This document shows positions 30,646-39,779 of a stretch of DNA of 64,000 bases, piece after piece. A model generated the notes under the pieces. It worked only from the letters and a program-made list of their open reading frames with translations, did no database searches and was not told the DNA's origin. The stretch comes from CAVPTL01 sp963727235 (GTDB taxonomy: Bacteria > Actinomycetota > Thermoleophilia > Gaiellales > JAICJC01). Location: assembly GCA_963727235.1 (NCBI GenBank), contig CAVSFZ010000025.1:1-64000 (forward strand). The letters are read 5' to 3'. Positions within the stretch are counted from its first letter, which is position 1; each line of letters starts with the position of its first letter. Made by a program: the position numbers and the translations under genes.

Positions 30646-32535
30646 ATGGCGACCGCTCAACTCACTCTGGACGGCGCCGATCGGCTGTACGACCTGCTGG
30701 CACGGCGGCAGGCGCCGGTCGCAGCTGTGGAAGCGGCCACATGCCTGTTTGCCCTGCGGTCGAGCCCTTCGGCGCTGGTGCGCCAGCTGGTCGATGAGGT
30801 CGTGCGCACCGATGCCCGCTTCGTGTGGCGGTCAGGCGCCGAGCTGGCACTGGCGGAGTGGGATCAGGTCGGTTCGCTGCTCGACCTGCCGCTGGAACTG
30901 GCCGAGTACGTGGTGTTCGACCTGGAGACGACGGGTACCAGCCCGGTCTCGGCAAAGATCGTCGAGGTGGGTGCGGTTCGCGTCAGCGGTCTCCGACAGG
31001 CGTCGACGTTCGAGCGGCTGGTAGATCCCGCCCGGCCGGTTCCGCCCCAGATCACGGCCATCACCGGGATTACGAGTTGGGATGTGCGGGGCCAGCCGAA
31101 AGCCGACCTGGTGCTGTCAGAGTTCCTGCACTTCGCCGCCGGCGCAGTGCTGGTGGCTCACAACGCGAGGTTCGACGTGTCGTTCGTGGACGCCGAGCTC
31201 GGCCGCCATCGGGGCATGAGGCTGGCAGCGCCGGTGATCGACACCGTGATGCTCGCTCGCCGCATGCTTGCCGGGCGGGTGCCGAGAATGAATCTCGCGA
31301 CTCTGGCCGAACGCTTCGATACCGACGTGCGACCGTGCCATCGGGCGCTTCCCGACGCTCAGGCCACGGCCGACGTGCTGCTCGCGCTCCTGGGGATGGC
31401 GCAGGAACGCGGCGCGGAGACGGTCGGTGACGTGATCGGGCTGTGCGCCCCCGTCACGCGGGCTGCCCGTACGCGTCGAAAGCTTGCCGCCGGTGCTCCC
31501 ACCGGGCCGGGCGTGTACCTGTTCCATGGCAGCGACGGGCAGGTGCTGTATGTCGGCAAGGCGACCGACCTGCGTGCCAGGGTGCGGTCGTATTTCACCG
31601 GCGGACCGGCCCGCCGACCGGTTGAGGACGCGCTGTCGGCGACTGACCGCATAGAGAGCCGGCCGCTGGGCTCGGAGTTCGAGGCGGCCTTGCTGGAACT
31701 CGATCTGATTCGGCGTCTGCGGCCGGCCGCCAACCGTCGCTCCGCCCATCCCGAGCGCAGCTGTTACCTGACCCTCACGGTGGACGAGCCGGTGCCACGG
31801 CTGCGGGTCACCGCCCGGCCCCATCCCGGAGCAGTTTCGGCAGGGCCGATCAGCTCGCGATCACGTGCCCAGACCGCGGCCGCAGCGGTCCGAGAGGGCT
31901 TGGGGCTGCGCACCTGCAGGCCGGCGCGCCCCGTTGACGACGGCACGTGCCTGGTGGGAGAGCTCGGTCGCTGCCGTGCTCCCTGCCGCGGTGGCGACGC
32001 GGTGGCGGCCTACGACGAGGCCGTCGCGGTCGCCCGCCGATGGCTGCTCGGCGACCCGCTGGTGGATCCCACCGCCTCGATTGAGCCCCGGATGCGCGCC
32101 CTCGCTCACGGACGGAGGTACGAGCAGGCGGCGGCGCTGCGCGATCAGTTGGCGGCCGTCAAGCGCGTGAGCGGCACCCTGGCACGGCTGCGCACCGCCG
32201 CCGGACGCTCCGGAGTGGTGTTGGCGCCTGACGTCGATGACCGGTTCGTGCAGGCCTTCGCGTGCGCCGGGGGGCGCGTGGTCGGGCGACGCAGGATTCC
32301 GCGGGTGGGTGATGCCCGACTGGAGATCGAATCGCTGATGGTGTCGTTGGCGGCAGCGTTGGAGCGGCCGGCGACGATTCTCGAGCCGGAGGAGGGTGAG
32401 TGCGCGCAGCTCGTCTCGGCCGCTCTCGGTCGGCCCGGCCGGTGCACCCACCCGGTGCCGCTGGAACTCTCGTCGCTTGCGACTGCCGCCGACCGCATCG
32501 CCGCCGCCCGATCCTCGATACCCTTGCGAACATGA
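30646..32535 (+). CDS. DEDDh exonuclease - GIY-YIG - UVR fusion (DNA repair)
   Basis: 629 residues. After an N-terminal helical part, a DnaQ/epsilon-type 3'-5' exonuclease spans about 88-255 (VVFDLETTG, VLVAHNARFDVSF, HRALPDAQATADV). A GIY-YIG nuclease domain follows (about 285-370: GPGVYLFHGSDGQVLYVGKA, LRARVRSYF), as in UvrC and Cho, then a UVR motif near 490 (RRYEQAAALRDQL). The C-terminal UvrC RNase H-like half is missing. Such fusions are known in actinobacteria; E. coli Cho is also SOS-induced. Start is ATG 30646 or GTG 30628; the SOS box lies between them. pyrF overlaps the stop by 4 bases. Confidence 0.92.
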   Translation: MATAQLTLDGADRLYDLLARRQAPVAAVEAATCLFALRSSPSALVRQLVDEVVRTDARFVWRSGAELALAEWDQVGSLLDLPLELAEYVVFDLETTGTSPVSAKIVEVGAVRVSGLRQASTFERLVDPARPVPPQITAITGITSWDVRGQPKADLVLSEFLHFAAGAVLVAHNARFDVSFVDAELGRHRGMRLAAPVIDTVMLARRMLAGRVPRMNLATLAERFDTDVRPCHRALPDAQATADVLLALLGMAQERGAETVGDVIGLCAPVTRAARTRRKLAAGAPTGPGVYLFHGSDGQVLYVGKATDLRARVRSYFTGGPARRPVEDALSATDRIESRPLGSEFEAALLELDLIRRLRPAANRRSAHPERSCYLTLTVDEPVPRLRVTARPHPGAVSAGPISSRSRAQTAAAAVREGLGLRTCRPARPVDDGTCLVGELGRCRAPCRGGDAVAAYDEAVAVARRWLLGDPLVDPTASIEPRMRALAHGRRYEQAAALRDQLAAVKRVSGTLARLRTAAGRSGVVLAPDVDDRFVQAFACAGGRVVGRRRIPRVGDARLEIESLMVSLAAALERPATILEPEEGECAQLVSAALGRPGRCTHPVPLELSSLATAADRIAAARSSIPLRT

Positions 32536-33413
32536 ACTTCGGCGATCGCCTCGCGGACGCGGTCGAGCGCTCCGCGAGCACACTGTGCGTGGGACTCGAT
32601 CCCCGCATCGAGTTTCTCCCGCCGGCGGTCATCACCGGCCTCAAGCCGGGATCCAGCGGTCGTGCGCGGGGCTACGAGCGCTTCTGCATGCAGGTGATCG
32701 ACGCTGTTTCGGACGAGGCCGTGGCGGTCAAGCCCCAGGTCGCGTGCTTCGAGGCGCTCGGCGGATACGGGCTGACTGCACTCGAGCGGGTATGCGCCCA
32801 CGCGCGCGCCGCGGGTCTCCTGGTGGTTGCGGACGCCAAGCGCGGCGACATCGGCTCAACCTCATCGGCCTACGCGCAGGCGTGGCTGCAGGGACGCGAC
32901 GGCCAGCCGCCGTGCGCCGATGCGCTTACGGTCAACCCGTATCTGGGAGGAGACGCACTCGAGCCCTTCCTGCGTGCCTGTGGCGATGGTGCCGGACTGT
33001 TTGTCCTGGCGCGTACGTCGAATCCGGGCGGAGCCGACGTGCAGCAGCTGGAGCTCGCCGCGGGAGGGACGGTGTGGGAGCACATCGCCGGCCTGATCGA
33101 TGAATGGGGACGGCCGTACGTCGGCAGTTCGGGTCTCTCGGCGGTCGGCGCGGTGGTCGGCGCCACTCACCCCGAGGCGGTCGCGCGGGCGCGCGAGCTG
33201 ATGCCCTCGGCGCCATTTCTGCTCCCCGGCGTCGGGGCACAGGGCGGCCGGGCTGAGGATCTTGCCCCGGCCTTCGCCAATCATCCTGCCGGCGGCCTGG
33301 TGGTGGCGGCGCGGTCGGTCATCTACGCCTGGCGCGAACGCGGCGGCGACTGGCAGCAGGCGGTTCGCACTGCGGCGGCGGAGCTCAGGCAGGCTGCCAC
33401 CGGGGTATCGTGA
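32532..33413 (+). CDS. pyrF: orotidine 5'-phosphate decarboxylase (type 2)
   Basis: 293 residues, the longer actinobacterial type. Makes UMP. The active-site signature is VVADAKRGDIGSTSSAYAQA; FLLPGVGAQGG is the phosphate-binding end. ATG 32532 overlaps the exonuclease stop (ATGA); TACCCT lies 7 bases upstream inside that gene, so it may also have its own start site. Without that, pyrF would depend on an SOS-controlled transcript. Confidence 0.95.
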   Translation: MNFGDRLADAVERSASTLCVGLDPRIEFLPPAVITGLKPGSSGRARGYERFCMQVIDAVSDEAVAVKPQVACFEALGGYGLTALERVCAHARAAGLLVVADAKRGDIGSTSSAYAQAWLQGRDGQPPCADALTVNPYLGGDALEPFLRACGDGAGLFVLARTSNPGGADVQQLELAAGGTVWEHIAGLIDEWGRPYVGSSGLSAVGAVVGATHPEAVARARELMPSAPFLLPGVGAQGGRAEDLAPAFANHPAGGLVVAARSVIYAWRERGGDWQQAVRTAAAELRQAATGVS

Positions 33414-33719
33414 TCAGGTTCGAACCGTGAGCTGTCTCTGGGGGCGCACCAGCCAGGCGGCGCAGGCGGCGGCGACTGCGGCCGTCATCACAACGTCATC
33501 GCTGCGAATCAGCATTGCAACCAGCACGGCCCCCATCTCGACCCCGACGAGGTCGGCGTACGCGCGGCGCCGGACGATGCCGATCGCGCAGTCGACCAGC
33601 GTGACTGCGGCCAGCATCGCAGCCAGCCAGAGCGCGCCGTCGCCACGCCACCAGCCGGCCACTCCAACCTCGAGGATGACGGTGACCGTCACCACAGACC
33701 GAACCCGCGACCCAAACAT
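33414..33719 (-). CDS. small integral membrane protein, unknown
   Basis: 101 residues with about four short membrane helices (VVTVTVILEVGVAGW, LWLAAMLAAVTLVDCAIG, VGVEMGAVLVAMLI, VVMTAAVAAACAAW) and a basic end. ATG 33719 follows GAGGGG. Stops back to back with pyrF. A longer reading to 34754 is the antisense of the sugar kinase. Family not recognised. Confidence 0.65.
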   Translation of the reverse strand: MFGSRVRSVVTVTVILEVGVAGWWRGDGALWLAAMLAAVTLVDCAIGIVRRRAYADLVGVEMGAVLVAMLIRSDDVVMTAAVAAACAAWLVRPQRQLTVRT

Positions 33720-33771
33720 CCCCTCAACAGTACGTGCCCGGCGGCGAAACGAGAAGCCCTCGTTCCGCGTA

Positions 33772-33777
33772 TACAAT
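33772..33777 (+). promoter_or_regulatory. -10 hexamer (TACAAT) of the PfkB kinase gene
   Basis: TACAAT within GTATACAATGAT, the closest match to the consensus -10 in the window, 29 bases before ATG 33807. The mRNA would have a leader of about 23 bases with GGGGG as ribosome site. No clear -35. Confidence 0.5.
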
Positions 33778-33806
33778 GATCCGGGCACGACGACGGGGGC
33801 AGGCAC

Positions 33807-34772
33807 ATGATCGTCACAGTCACTGCAAATGCGGCGGTCGACAAGACGCTCACTGTGGCGAACCTTCAACTGGGCCACCGGCATCGCGCCCAGGCAGGCG
33901 TCGCCATGGCCGGCGGTAAGGGCATCAACGTCGCACGCGTCTTGAAAAACCTGGGCGAACCCGTGATTGCGACGGGCCTTGCCGGAGGACGCAACGGCGC
34001 CCAGATCATCGACAGCCTGGTCTCGGAGGGGCTGCTCAACGACTTCGTCAGGATCGCCGGGGAATCGCGCACCTCGACGGCGGTGATCGATCCCACCAGC
34101 GGTGTCGAGACCGAGATCAACGAGTACGGCCCCGAGGTCACCCCGGAGGAGCTCGAGAAGCTGATGGAGCGGCTGCGCTATCTCAGCCGCGCGGTTTCTG
34201 CGGTGGTGCTCGCGGGCAGTCTGCCGCGCAAAGTCTCGACAGGCTTCTACGCCGATATCGTCCGCGATCTGGCCAAGCGCAAGGTGCCCGTGGTGATCGA
34301 CTCCGACGGCGAGCCGATGCGGCTGGCGCTCCAGGCCGAGCCGGCGCTGGTATCGCCCAACCAGCGGGAGGCAGAGGCGCTGGTGGGCCACGAGTTCACC
34401 ACAGACGAGGATTTTCAGCAGGGGCTGCACGAGATCGCCGACATGGGCGCCGAGCGGGTGCTGATCACTCTCAAGACCGGGTGCTACGCGCTGCTGCGCT
34501 CGAGCCGCCACCACGACCGCCTGTTCCGGGCGTGGATCCCTCGCCAGGAGTCGGTTTCGTCGGTCGGATCGGGTGACGCGCTGCTGGCGGGATTCCTGTC
34601 CGCGTGGCAGGCCGAGGAGTCGCACGAGCAGTGTCTGCGGCTGGCGCTCGCGTGCGGAGCGGCCAACACCCAATCGGTCGGTGCGGGGGTGTTCGACCCC
34701 CGCGACGTCGCCCGATTCGCCGGGCTCGTGGAGGTGCAGGAGATCCTCCCACAACGCGTCAAGGCGTCGTGA
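33807..34772 (+). CDS. PfkB family sugar kinase (1-phosphofructokinase/tagatose-6-P kinase-like)
   Basis: 321 residues. Signatures: start IVTVTANAAVDKTLTV, the first PfkB box MAGGKGINVARVLKNLG, and the second box SVGSGDALLAGFL with catalytic Asp. This fits the LacC/FruK subgroup phosphorylating a sugar phosphate. No PTS gene lies nearby, so the substrate is open. It precedes guaB3 by 133 bases but a promoter-like TAGACT separates them. Confidence 0.9.
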   Translation: MIVTVTANAAVDKTLTVANLQLGHRHRAQAGVAMAGGKGINVARVLKNLGEPVIATGLAGGRNGAQIIDSLVSEGLLNDFVRIAGESRTSTAVIDPTSGVETEINEYGPEVTPEELEKLMERLRYLSRAVSAVVLAGSLPRKVSTGFYADIVRDLAKRKVPVVIDSDGEPMRLALQAEPALVSPNQREAEALVGHEFTTDEDFQQGLHEIADMGAERVLITLKTGCYALLRSSRHHDRLFRAWIPRQESVSSVGSGDALLAGFLSAWQAEESHEQCLRLALACGAANTQSVGAGVFDPRDVARFAGLVEVQEILPQRVKAS

Positions 34773-34803
34773 TCGGGCGGGGCTGTTCAGCCGGTCGCAC
34801 TGA

Positions 34804-34882
34804 TAGACTGGCGCCAGATTGAACGTTCGTTTCCGAGTGAGACTTGACCACGACCCAGGCCGGTTTCCGTGTCCTGGGTCGT
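34804..34882 (+). promoter_or_regulatory. promoter and structured leader of guaB3-guaA
   Basis: TAGACT (34804-34809) is a good -10. The roughly 90-base leader contains the palindrome GAACGTTC (34821-34828) and a perfect 10-bp hairpin, arms 34850-34859 and 34873-34882 (ACGACCCAGG and complement) with a 13-base loop. GGGGGAGG follows as ribosome site. The hairpin could be an attenuator or mRNA-stabilising element for purine genes. Confidence 0.5.
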
Positions 34883-34905
34883 CTGCTATTTGGGGGAGGC
34901 GCTAG

Positions 34906-36066
34906 GTGGAAATCGAGATTGGTCGGGGGAAGAAGGCGCGCCGGGCCTATGGGTTCGACGACATCGCGATCGTGCCGTCCCGTCGCACCCGCGACGCCGA
35001 GGATGTCGACATCGCCTGGAGGCTGGGACCGCACCTGCTGGAGCTGCCGCTGCTGGCTGCGGCGATGGACGGTGTCGTCTCGCCCGCCACTGCCGTCGCC
35101 CTGGGGAAGCTCGGCGGGATCGGCGTGCTCAACCTCGAGGGCATCTGGACTCGCTACGAGGATGCGGACGCCGAGCTGGAGCGGATCGCCGGCTACGACA
35201 AGGCCGAGGCGACTCACGCGATGCAGAAGATCTACTCGGAGCCGGTCAAGCCCGAGCTGATCTCCCAGCGGATCAAGGAGATCAAGGCGGAGGGAGTCTT
35301 GGCGGCTGCCTCGTTGACGCCACAGAAGGTGCGCGAGCATTGGCAGGCGGCGCTCGACGCCGGCTTGGATGTGCTGGTGATCCAGGGAACCGTCGTGTCG
35401 GCCGAGCATGTCTCCACCGTGGTCGAGCCGCTCAACCTCAAAGAGTTCATCGCGTCGCTTCCGGTGCCGGTGATCGTCGGCGGATGTGCGTCGTACCAGG
35501 CAGCACTCCATCTCATGCGTACCGGCGCCGCCGGAGTGTTGGTGGGAGTCGGCCCGGGTGCGGCCTGTACCACCCGTGGTGTGCTCGGGGTGGGAGTGCC
35601 GCAGGCGACGGCCATCGCCGACGCCAGTGCCGCTCGCACGCAACATCTGCTGGAAACCGGCCAGTACGTGAACGTCATCGCTGACGGCGGCATGCGCACC
35701 GGCGGCGACATCTCCAAGGCGATTGCGGTCGGCGCGGACGCGGTCATGATCGGATCGCCGCTCAGCCGCGCCCTCGAGGCGCCTGGACGCGGATACCACT
35801 GGGGAATGGCGACGTTTCACGCAACCCTCCCCCGGGGCGCGCGGGTCAAGACCGACCAGGTGGCGTCGCTCGAGCAGATCGTGGTGGGGCCGGCGACCGA
35901 GAACGACGGCACGCTGAATCTGATGGGCGCGTTGCGCACCTCGATGGCGACCACCGGATACGACAGCATCCAGGCCTTCCAGAAGGCCGAGGTGATGTTT
36001 GCTCCGGCGCTGCAGACCGAGGGCAAGAAGTTGCAGCGTGAACAGGCGGTGGGGATGAGCCGTTGA
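34906..36066 (+). CDS. guaB3: GuaB3 family IMP-dehydrogenase-related protein
   Basis: 386 residues. A TIM-barrel protein of the IMPDH/GMPR superfamily without CBS domains. FDDIAIVPSRRTRD, LAAAMDGVVSP, VGVGPGAACTTR (catalytic Cys loop) and VIADGGMRTGGDISKAIAVGADAVMIGSP are diagnostic. GuaB3 proteins occur in actinobacteria beside guaB2 and guaA. GTG start after a strong GGGGGAGG. It overlaps guaA by 4 bases (TTGA), so it acts with GMP synthesis. Confidence 0.93.
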   Translation: MEIEIGRGKKARRAYGFDDIAIVPSRRTRDAEDVDIAWRLGPHLLELPLLAAAMDGVVSPATAVALGKLGGIGVLNLEGIWTRYEDADAELERIAGYDKAEATHAMQKIYSEPVKPELISQRIKEIKAEGVLAAASLTPQKVREHWQAALDAGLDVLVIQGTVVSAEHVSTVVEPLNLKEFIASLPVPVIVGGCASYQAALHLMRTGAAGVLVGVGPGAACTTRGVLGVGVPQATAIADASAARTQHLLETGQYVNVIADGGMRTGGDISKAIAVGADAVMIGSPLSRALEAPGRGYHWGMATFHATLPRGARVKTDQVASLEQIVVGPATENDGTLNLMGALRTSMATTGYDSIQAFQKAEVMFAPALQTEGKKLQREQAVGMSR

Positions 36067-37649
36067 GCAGTGACCCGAGCGGCGCATCGGTTAGCACCGA
36101 GACGGCGGGCGCAGGCACCACCCATCGTCCGGTGCTGGTGGTCGACTTCGGGGCGCAGTACGCGCAGTTGATCGCGCGCCGGGTGCGGGAGTGCCGGGTG
36201 TACTCAGAGATCGTCTCGCACGAGCTGACGGCGTCCGAAGTCGCTGCTCGTGACCCGATCGGCATCATCCTCTCCGGCGGCCCAGCATCTATCAACGAGC
36301 CGGGTGCGCCGGCGGTCGATCCGGGCCTGTTCCATCTCGGCGTACCGGTGCTGGGCATCTGCTACGGCATGCAGGCGATGGCCGACTCGCTGGGGGGCGA
36401 GGTCTCAAACACCGGCGTGGGCGAGTTCGGCAAGACCCCGGTCGAACTGGCTGAAGGCAGTGTGCTGTTCGGCGAACTGCTTCCGGACCAGACCGCCTGG
36501 ATGAGCCACCGCGACAGCGTGGTGACGCCACCTCCCGGCTTCACGGTCACCGCCAGCACCGATGTCACCGCCATCGCCGCCATGGAGGACCCCGAGCACG
36601 GCCTGTACGCCGTCCAGTTCCACCCCGAGGTACTGCATACTCCCGGCGGTACGGACATGCTGCGGCGGTTTGTGCTGGACGCGTGCAGCGCTCCCCCGAC
36701 CTGGACGACGCTCGGATTCATCGAGGATCAGGTTGCCCAGATCCGGGCACAGGTGGGCGAATCACAGGTGATCTGCGCACTCTCCGGTGGGGTCGATTCG
36801 GCGGTGGCGGCGCTGCTGGTGCATCGCGCCGTTGGAGACCAGCTGACCTGCGTGTTCGTGGATCACGGTCTATTGCGCAAGGACGAGGCGGAGCGGGTGG
36901 TGGAGGCCTTCGGCGACCACTTCCACGTGCCGCTGATCCACGTCGACGCCGCCGACCGCTTCCTCACCAAGCTCGCCGGTGTGACCGAGCCGGAGCAGAA
37001 GCGCAGCATCATCGGCGAGGAGTTCATCCGGCTGTTCGAGGAAGAAGCGCGGTCGCTGGGCGACGTGCCGTTCCTGGTGCAGGGCACGCTCTACTCCGAC
37101 GTGATCGAGTCGGGCAGCGCGACTGCAGCCAAGATCAAGAGTCACCACAACGTGGGCGGGCTTCCCGAGGACATCGGGTTCGAGTTGGTTGAGCCGCTGC
37201 GGCTGATCTTCAAGGACGAGGTGCGGCGCGTCGGCGAGGAGTTGGGCCTGCCCGAGTCGATGGTCTGGCGCCAGCCGTTCCCCGGGCCGGGCCTCGCGAT
37301 CCGGATCATCGGCGACGTTACCCGCGAGCGGCTCGAGATTCTCCGCGCCGCGGATGCCGTGCTGATCGAGGAGGTGCGGCGCGCCGGCCTCTACCACGAG
37401 TTGTGGCAGAGCTTCGCGATCCTGCCGGCGATTCGATCGGTGGGAGTGCAGGGCGACGCGCGTACCTATGCGTATCCGATCGTGATCCGCGCTGTCACCA
37501 GCGAGGACGCGATGACCGCCGACTGGGCGCGGCTGCCGTACGACCTGTTGGAGCGCATCTCGAGCCGCATCATCAACGAGATTCCGGGTGTCAACCGGGT
37601 CGCGCTGGACATCTCGTCCAAGCCTCCCGCCACGATCGAGTGGGAGTAG
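36063..37649 (+). CDS. guaA: GMP synthase (glutamine-hydrolysing)
   Basis: 528 residues. Converts XMP to GMP. Glutaminase domain with GICYGMQAMADSLGG (Cys about 100) and QFHPEV; ATP-pyrophosphatase domain with the P-loop ALSGGVDSAVAALL (about 241); C-terminal dimerisation domain ending PPATIEWE. TTG 36063 overlaps the guaB3 stop. Complete and normal in length. Confidence 0.98.
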   Translation: MSSDPSGASVSTETAGAGTTHRPVLVVDFGAQYAQLIARRVRECRVYSEIVSHELTASEVAARDPIGIILSGGPASINEPGAPAVDPGLFHLGVPVLGICYGMQAMADSLGGEVSNTGVGEFGKTPVELAEGSVLFGELLPDQTAWMSHRDSVVTPPPGFTVTASTDVTAIAAMEDPEHGLYAVQFHPEVLHTPGGTDMLRRFVLDACSAPPTWTTLGFIEDQVAQIRAQVGESQVICALSGGVDSAVAALLVHRAVGDQLTCVFVDHGLLRKDEAERVVEAFGDHFHVPLIHVDAADRFLTKLAGVTEPEQKRSIIGEEFIRLFEEEARSLGDVPFLVQGTLYSDVIESGSATAAKIKSHHNVGGLPEDIGFELVEPLRLIFKDEVRRVGEELGLPESMVWRQPFPGPGLAIRIIGDVTRERLEILRAADAVLIEEVRRAGLYHELWQSFAILPAIRSVGVQGDARTYAYPIVIRAVTSEDAMTADWARLPYDLLERISSRIINEIPGVNRVALDISSKPPATIEWE

Positions 37650-37667
37650 CCGGCCGCCTCGGGGCGC

Positions 37668-39746
37668 CTACAGATGCGGGACGATGTGGAGGCGCCGATA
37701 CGGCGTGGGGCGTGCCGGTTTGTGCGCTCCGGCCCCCGCGTACACCGCCCGCCACCGGATGGTCTGCTTGATCTTCCGCGTGATGGTCACCGACCACTTC
37801 CCGTTGGTGTTGGTTGCCGCCCGCAGATGTCCGGTGCTGAGCTGGATCGTGATCAGCGCCCGGGCGATCGGCTTCGAGCTGGTGGTGTCGGTGAGCTTGC
37901 CGCTGAATGTGATTCGCTTGCCGAAGGCGAAGGTCTTGTTGGCCAGGGGTGTCACCGCGGTCAGGCTGCTGGTGTGGGGAGTGACGGAGGCTGCGCCGTA
38001 GTGGGCGAGGGCATCCGCCAGCTTGACCGCGTCCACCGAGCCGAGGCCGGTCGCCAGGTCGTATCCCTTGCGGGCGTTGTAGAGCGATCCGCCGGTGATG
38101 CTGTTGCCGCCCTTGGTGATGTCGTGGTACGAGCCCGACGAGATCGTGCTGGGGGCATACAGGAACGGGTTCGCGTAGCCCAGCCGGGGACCGCCGTTGG
38201 ACAGCGAGTACTCGTTCATATCGGCCGTGATCCCGGCCATTAGGGGTGCCGACGCGGATGTCCCGCCGATCGGCAGCCATCCGGTCAACCCCCCGCAGGC
38301 CGACGAGTTGACCGAGCAGAAGATGATGTAGCCGGTGTTGGGGCTGGCGTTGAGCGAGATGTCGGGGATCTGGCGGCACTGGCCGCCCGGGTTGCCGCAT
38401 TTCGCGCCGCTGTTGGCGAGGGTCAGCGTGCGTCCCAGCTGCCAGCTGGGCTTGGGGAAGAAGATCGACGCGCCGCCGCCGCCGTCTCTCCAGGCGACCT
38501 CGTTGCGCGGCGAGTGGGGCACCAGACGGGTTCCGCCAACCGCTGTTGCAAACGGCTGAGATGCGGGATCCACGGCGGCTACCGCGGTCGATCCGGTGAC
38601 ACGTGCGCAACCAGACGAGCCGTCGTCGCCGGTGGCGACGAAGAACGACATCCCCGCCGCCGCGGCCAGCTGCAATGCGGTGTTCTCGGCGCCCATGATC
38701 GAGGCCGACATGACCGGTTCGCACAGGCCCCAGGAGTCGCTCACGATCCGCACGTGGGTGGAGTTCTGGTCGGCCACGATGCGGTTGATCATGGCGACGC
38801 CGTTGGCGATGTTGTTGGGCGCCACGTACACGTACGTGGCCGCGTCGGGAGCGGCCGAGATGGCCGTCTGGACATCGAGCACGACCTCACCGGCTCCCGA
38901 CATCACCGACGTGCCTCCGTTGACGTTGACCCGCACGGTGCCGGGCGAGCTGATCGCGGGGAAGCAGGAGCGGTAGGTGCTGATGTCCGAGCTCTTGTAG
39001 TTGGAGAACTCCACGAAGGCGATCGCCTCGCCGCTGCCGTCGCTGCCGCCGTTGACCAGGTTGTTGTGGTTGTAACCGCCGGTTGATCCGAGCTGTGCGG
39101 GGAGCAATGTGCCGGTGTAGGCCGAGTGGGCGCCGTTCGCCCCTGTGCAACCCGTGGGGTTCACGGTGGCCGGGTGCACCGGCGTGTTGGTGGCCGCGTG
39201 GTAGAGCTTCATGGAGCTGTCGAGTCCGCCCACCGCCTGTACCAGTGAGGCGACCGCCGGCGGCAGCCGGGGACTGGCGTCGGGTGCCTTGAACAATCGG
39301 CCGGTGCGGCTGCGGTAGAGGCCGACGTCGACGTCGAAGGCGTGCTCCTGCTCGGCGGTGGTGCCGGTCACGCTCAGCGACAGCAGATTGCGTCCTGTGA
39401 CCGTGAGACCCTGCGACCGGAGGTAGTTCTCGACCAGCGAGATCTGGTCGGGCGTGGGCACGAACAGGCGGTTGATCTGCGCCGAGGTGAGCGGGTGGCT
39501 CGCGCTCGCGCGGGTGGCCATCCGCTTCAGCAGCCCGGGATTGCGCGGCTTGAGGAAGACGATCGCGTTCTGGGTGGCGGTCGACGGGGTCTCGCCCACG
39601 GGCTGGGCGGCCGCAACTTGCGGCACCGCACCCCCGGGTAGCACTGCACGCGCTGCGGGCGTCCCCGCTGAGGCAGGCGACGCCGCCACAACAGCTAAGA
39701 CCCCCGCGGCTACGGCTCCCACTAGCATCGACCGTCTGTCCGCCAC
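37668..39746 (-). CDS. secreted sedolisin (S53 peptidase) with C-terminal Ig-like domain
   Basis: 692 residues. Signal peptide, a pro-kumamolisin propeptide (about 55-175), then the acid serine-peptidase domain. The Glu/Asp pair is in SGAGEVVLDVQTA (about 287/291), the oxyanion Asp in VATGDDGSSG (about 375), the Ser in IGGTSASAPLMAG (about 497), and the Ca site in YHDITKGGN. The last 100 residues form a beta-sandwich (LTAVTPLANKTFAFGKRITF). GTG 39746 is supported by TAGAGT 7 bases upstream; an in-frame GTG at 39755 is possible. Sedolisins digest protein at low pH outside the cell. Confidence 0.93.
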   Translation of the reverse strand: MADRRSMLVGAVAAGVLAVVAASPASAGTPAARAVLPGGAVPQVAAAQPVGETPSTATQNAIVFLKPRNPGLLKRMATRASASHPLTSAQINRLFVPTPDQISLVENYLRSQGLTVTGRNLLSLSVTGTTAEQEHAFDVDVGLYRSRTGRLFKAPDASPRLPPAVASLVQAVGGLDSSMKLYHAATNTPVHPATVNPTGCTGANGAHSAYTGTLLPAQLGSTGGYNHNNLVNGGSDGSGEAIAFVEFSNYKSSDISTYRSCFPAISSPGTVRVNVNGGTSVMSGAGEVVLDVQTAISAAPDAATYVYVAPNNIANGVAMINRIVADQNSTHVRIVSDSWGLCEPVMSASIMGAENTALQLAAAAGMSFFVATGDDGSSGCARVTGSTAVAAVDPASQPFATAVGGTRLVPHSPRNEVAWRDGGGGASIFFPKPSWQLGRTLTLANSGAKCGNPGGQCRQIPDISLNASPNTGYIIFCSVNSSACGGLTGWLPIGGTSASAPLMAGITADMNEYSLSNGGPRLGYANPFLYAPSTISSGSYHDITKGGNSITGGSLYNARKGYDLATGLGSVDAVKLADALAHYGAASVTPHTSSLTAVTPLANKTFAFGKRITFSGKLTDTTSSKPIARALITIQLSTGHLRAATNTNGKWSVTITRKIKQTIRWRAVYAGAGAHKPARPTPYRRLHIVPHL

Positions 39747-39779
39747 TTGCCGCACTCTACTGCGGGAATTCGGAAGCCG

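Noticed and set aside
34821..34828. GAACGTTC as a second SOS box before guaB3
   Set aside because: LexA sites of this type need CGAAC-N4-GTTCG; the four-base spacer is missing here.
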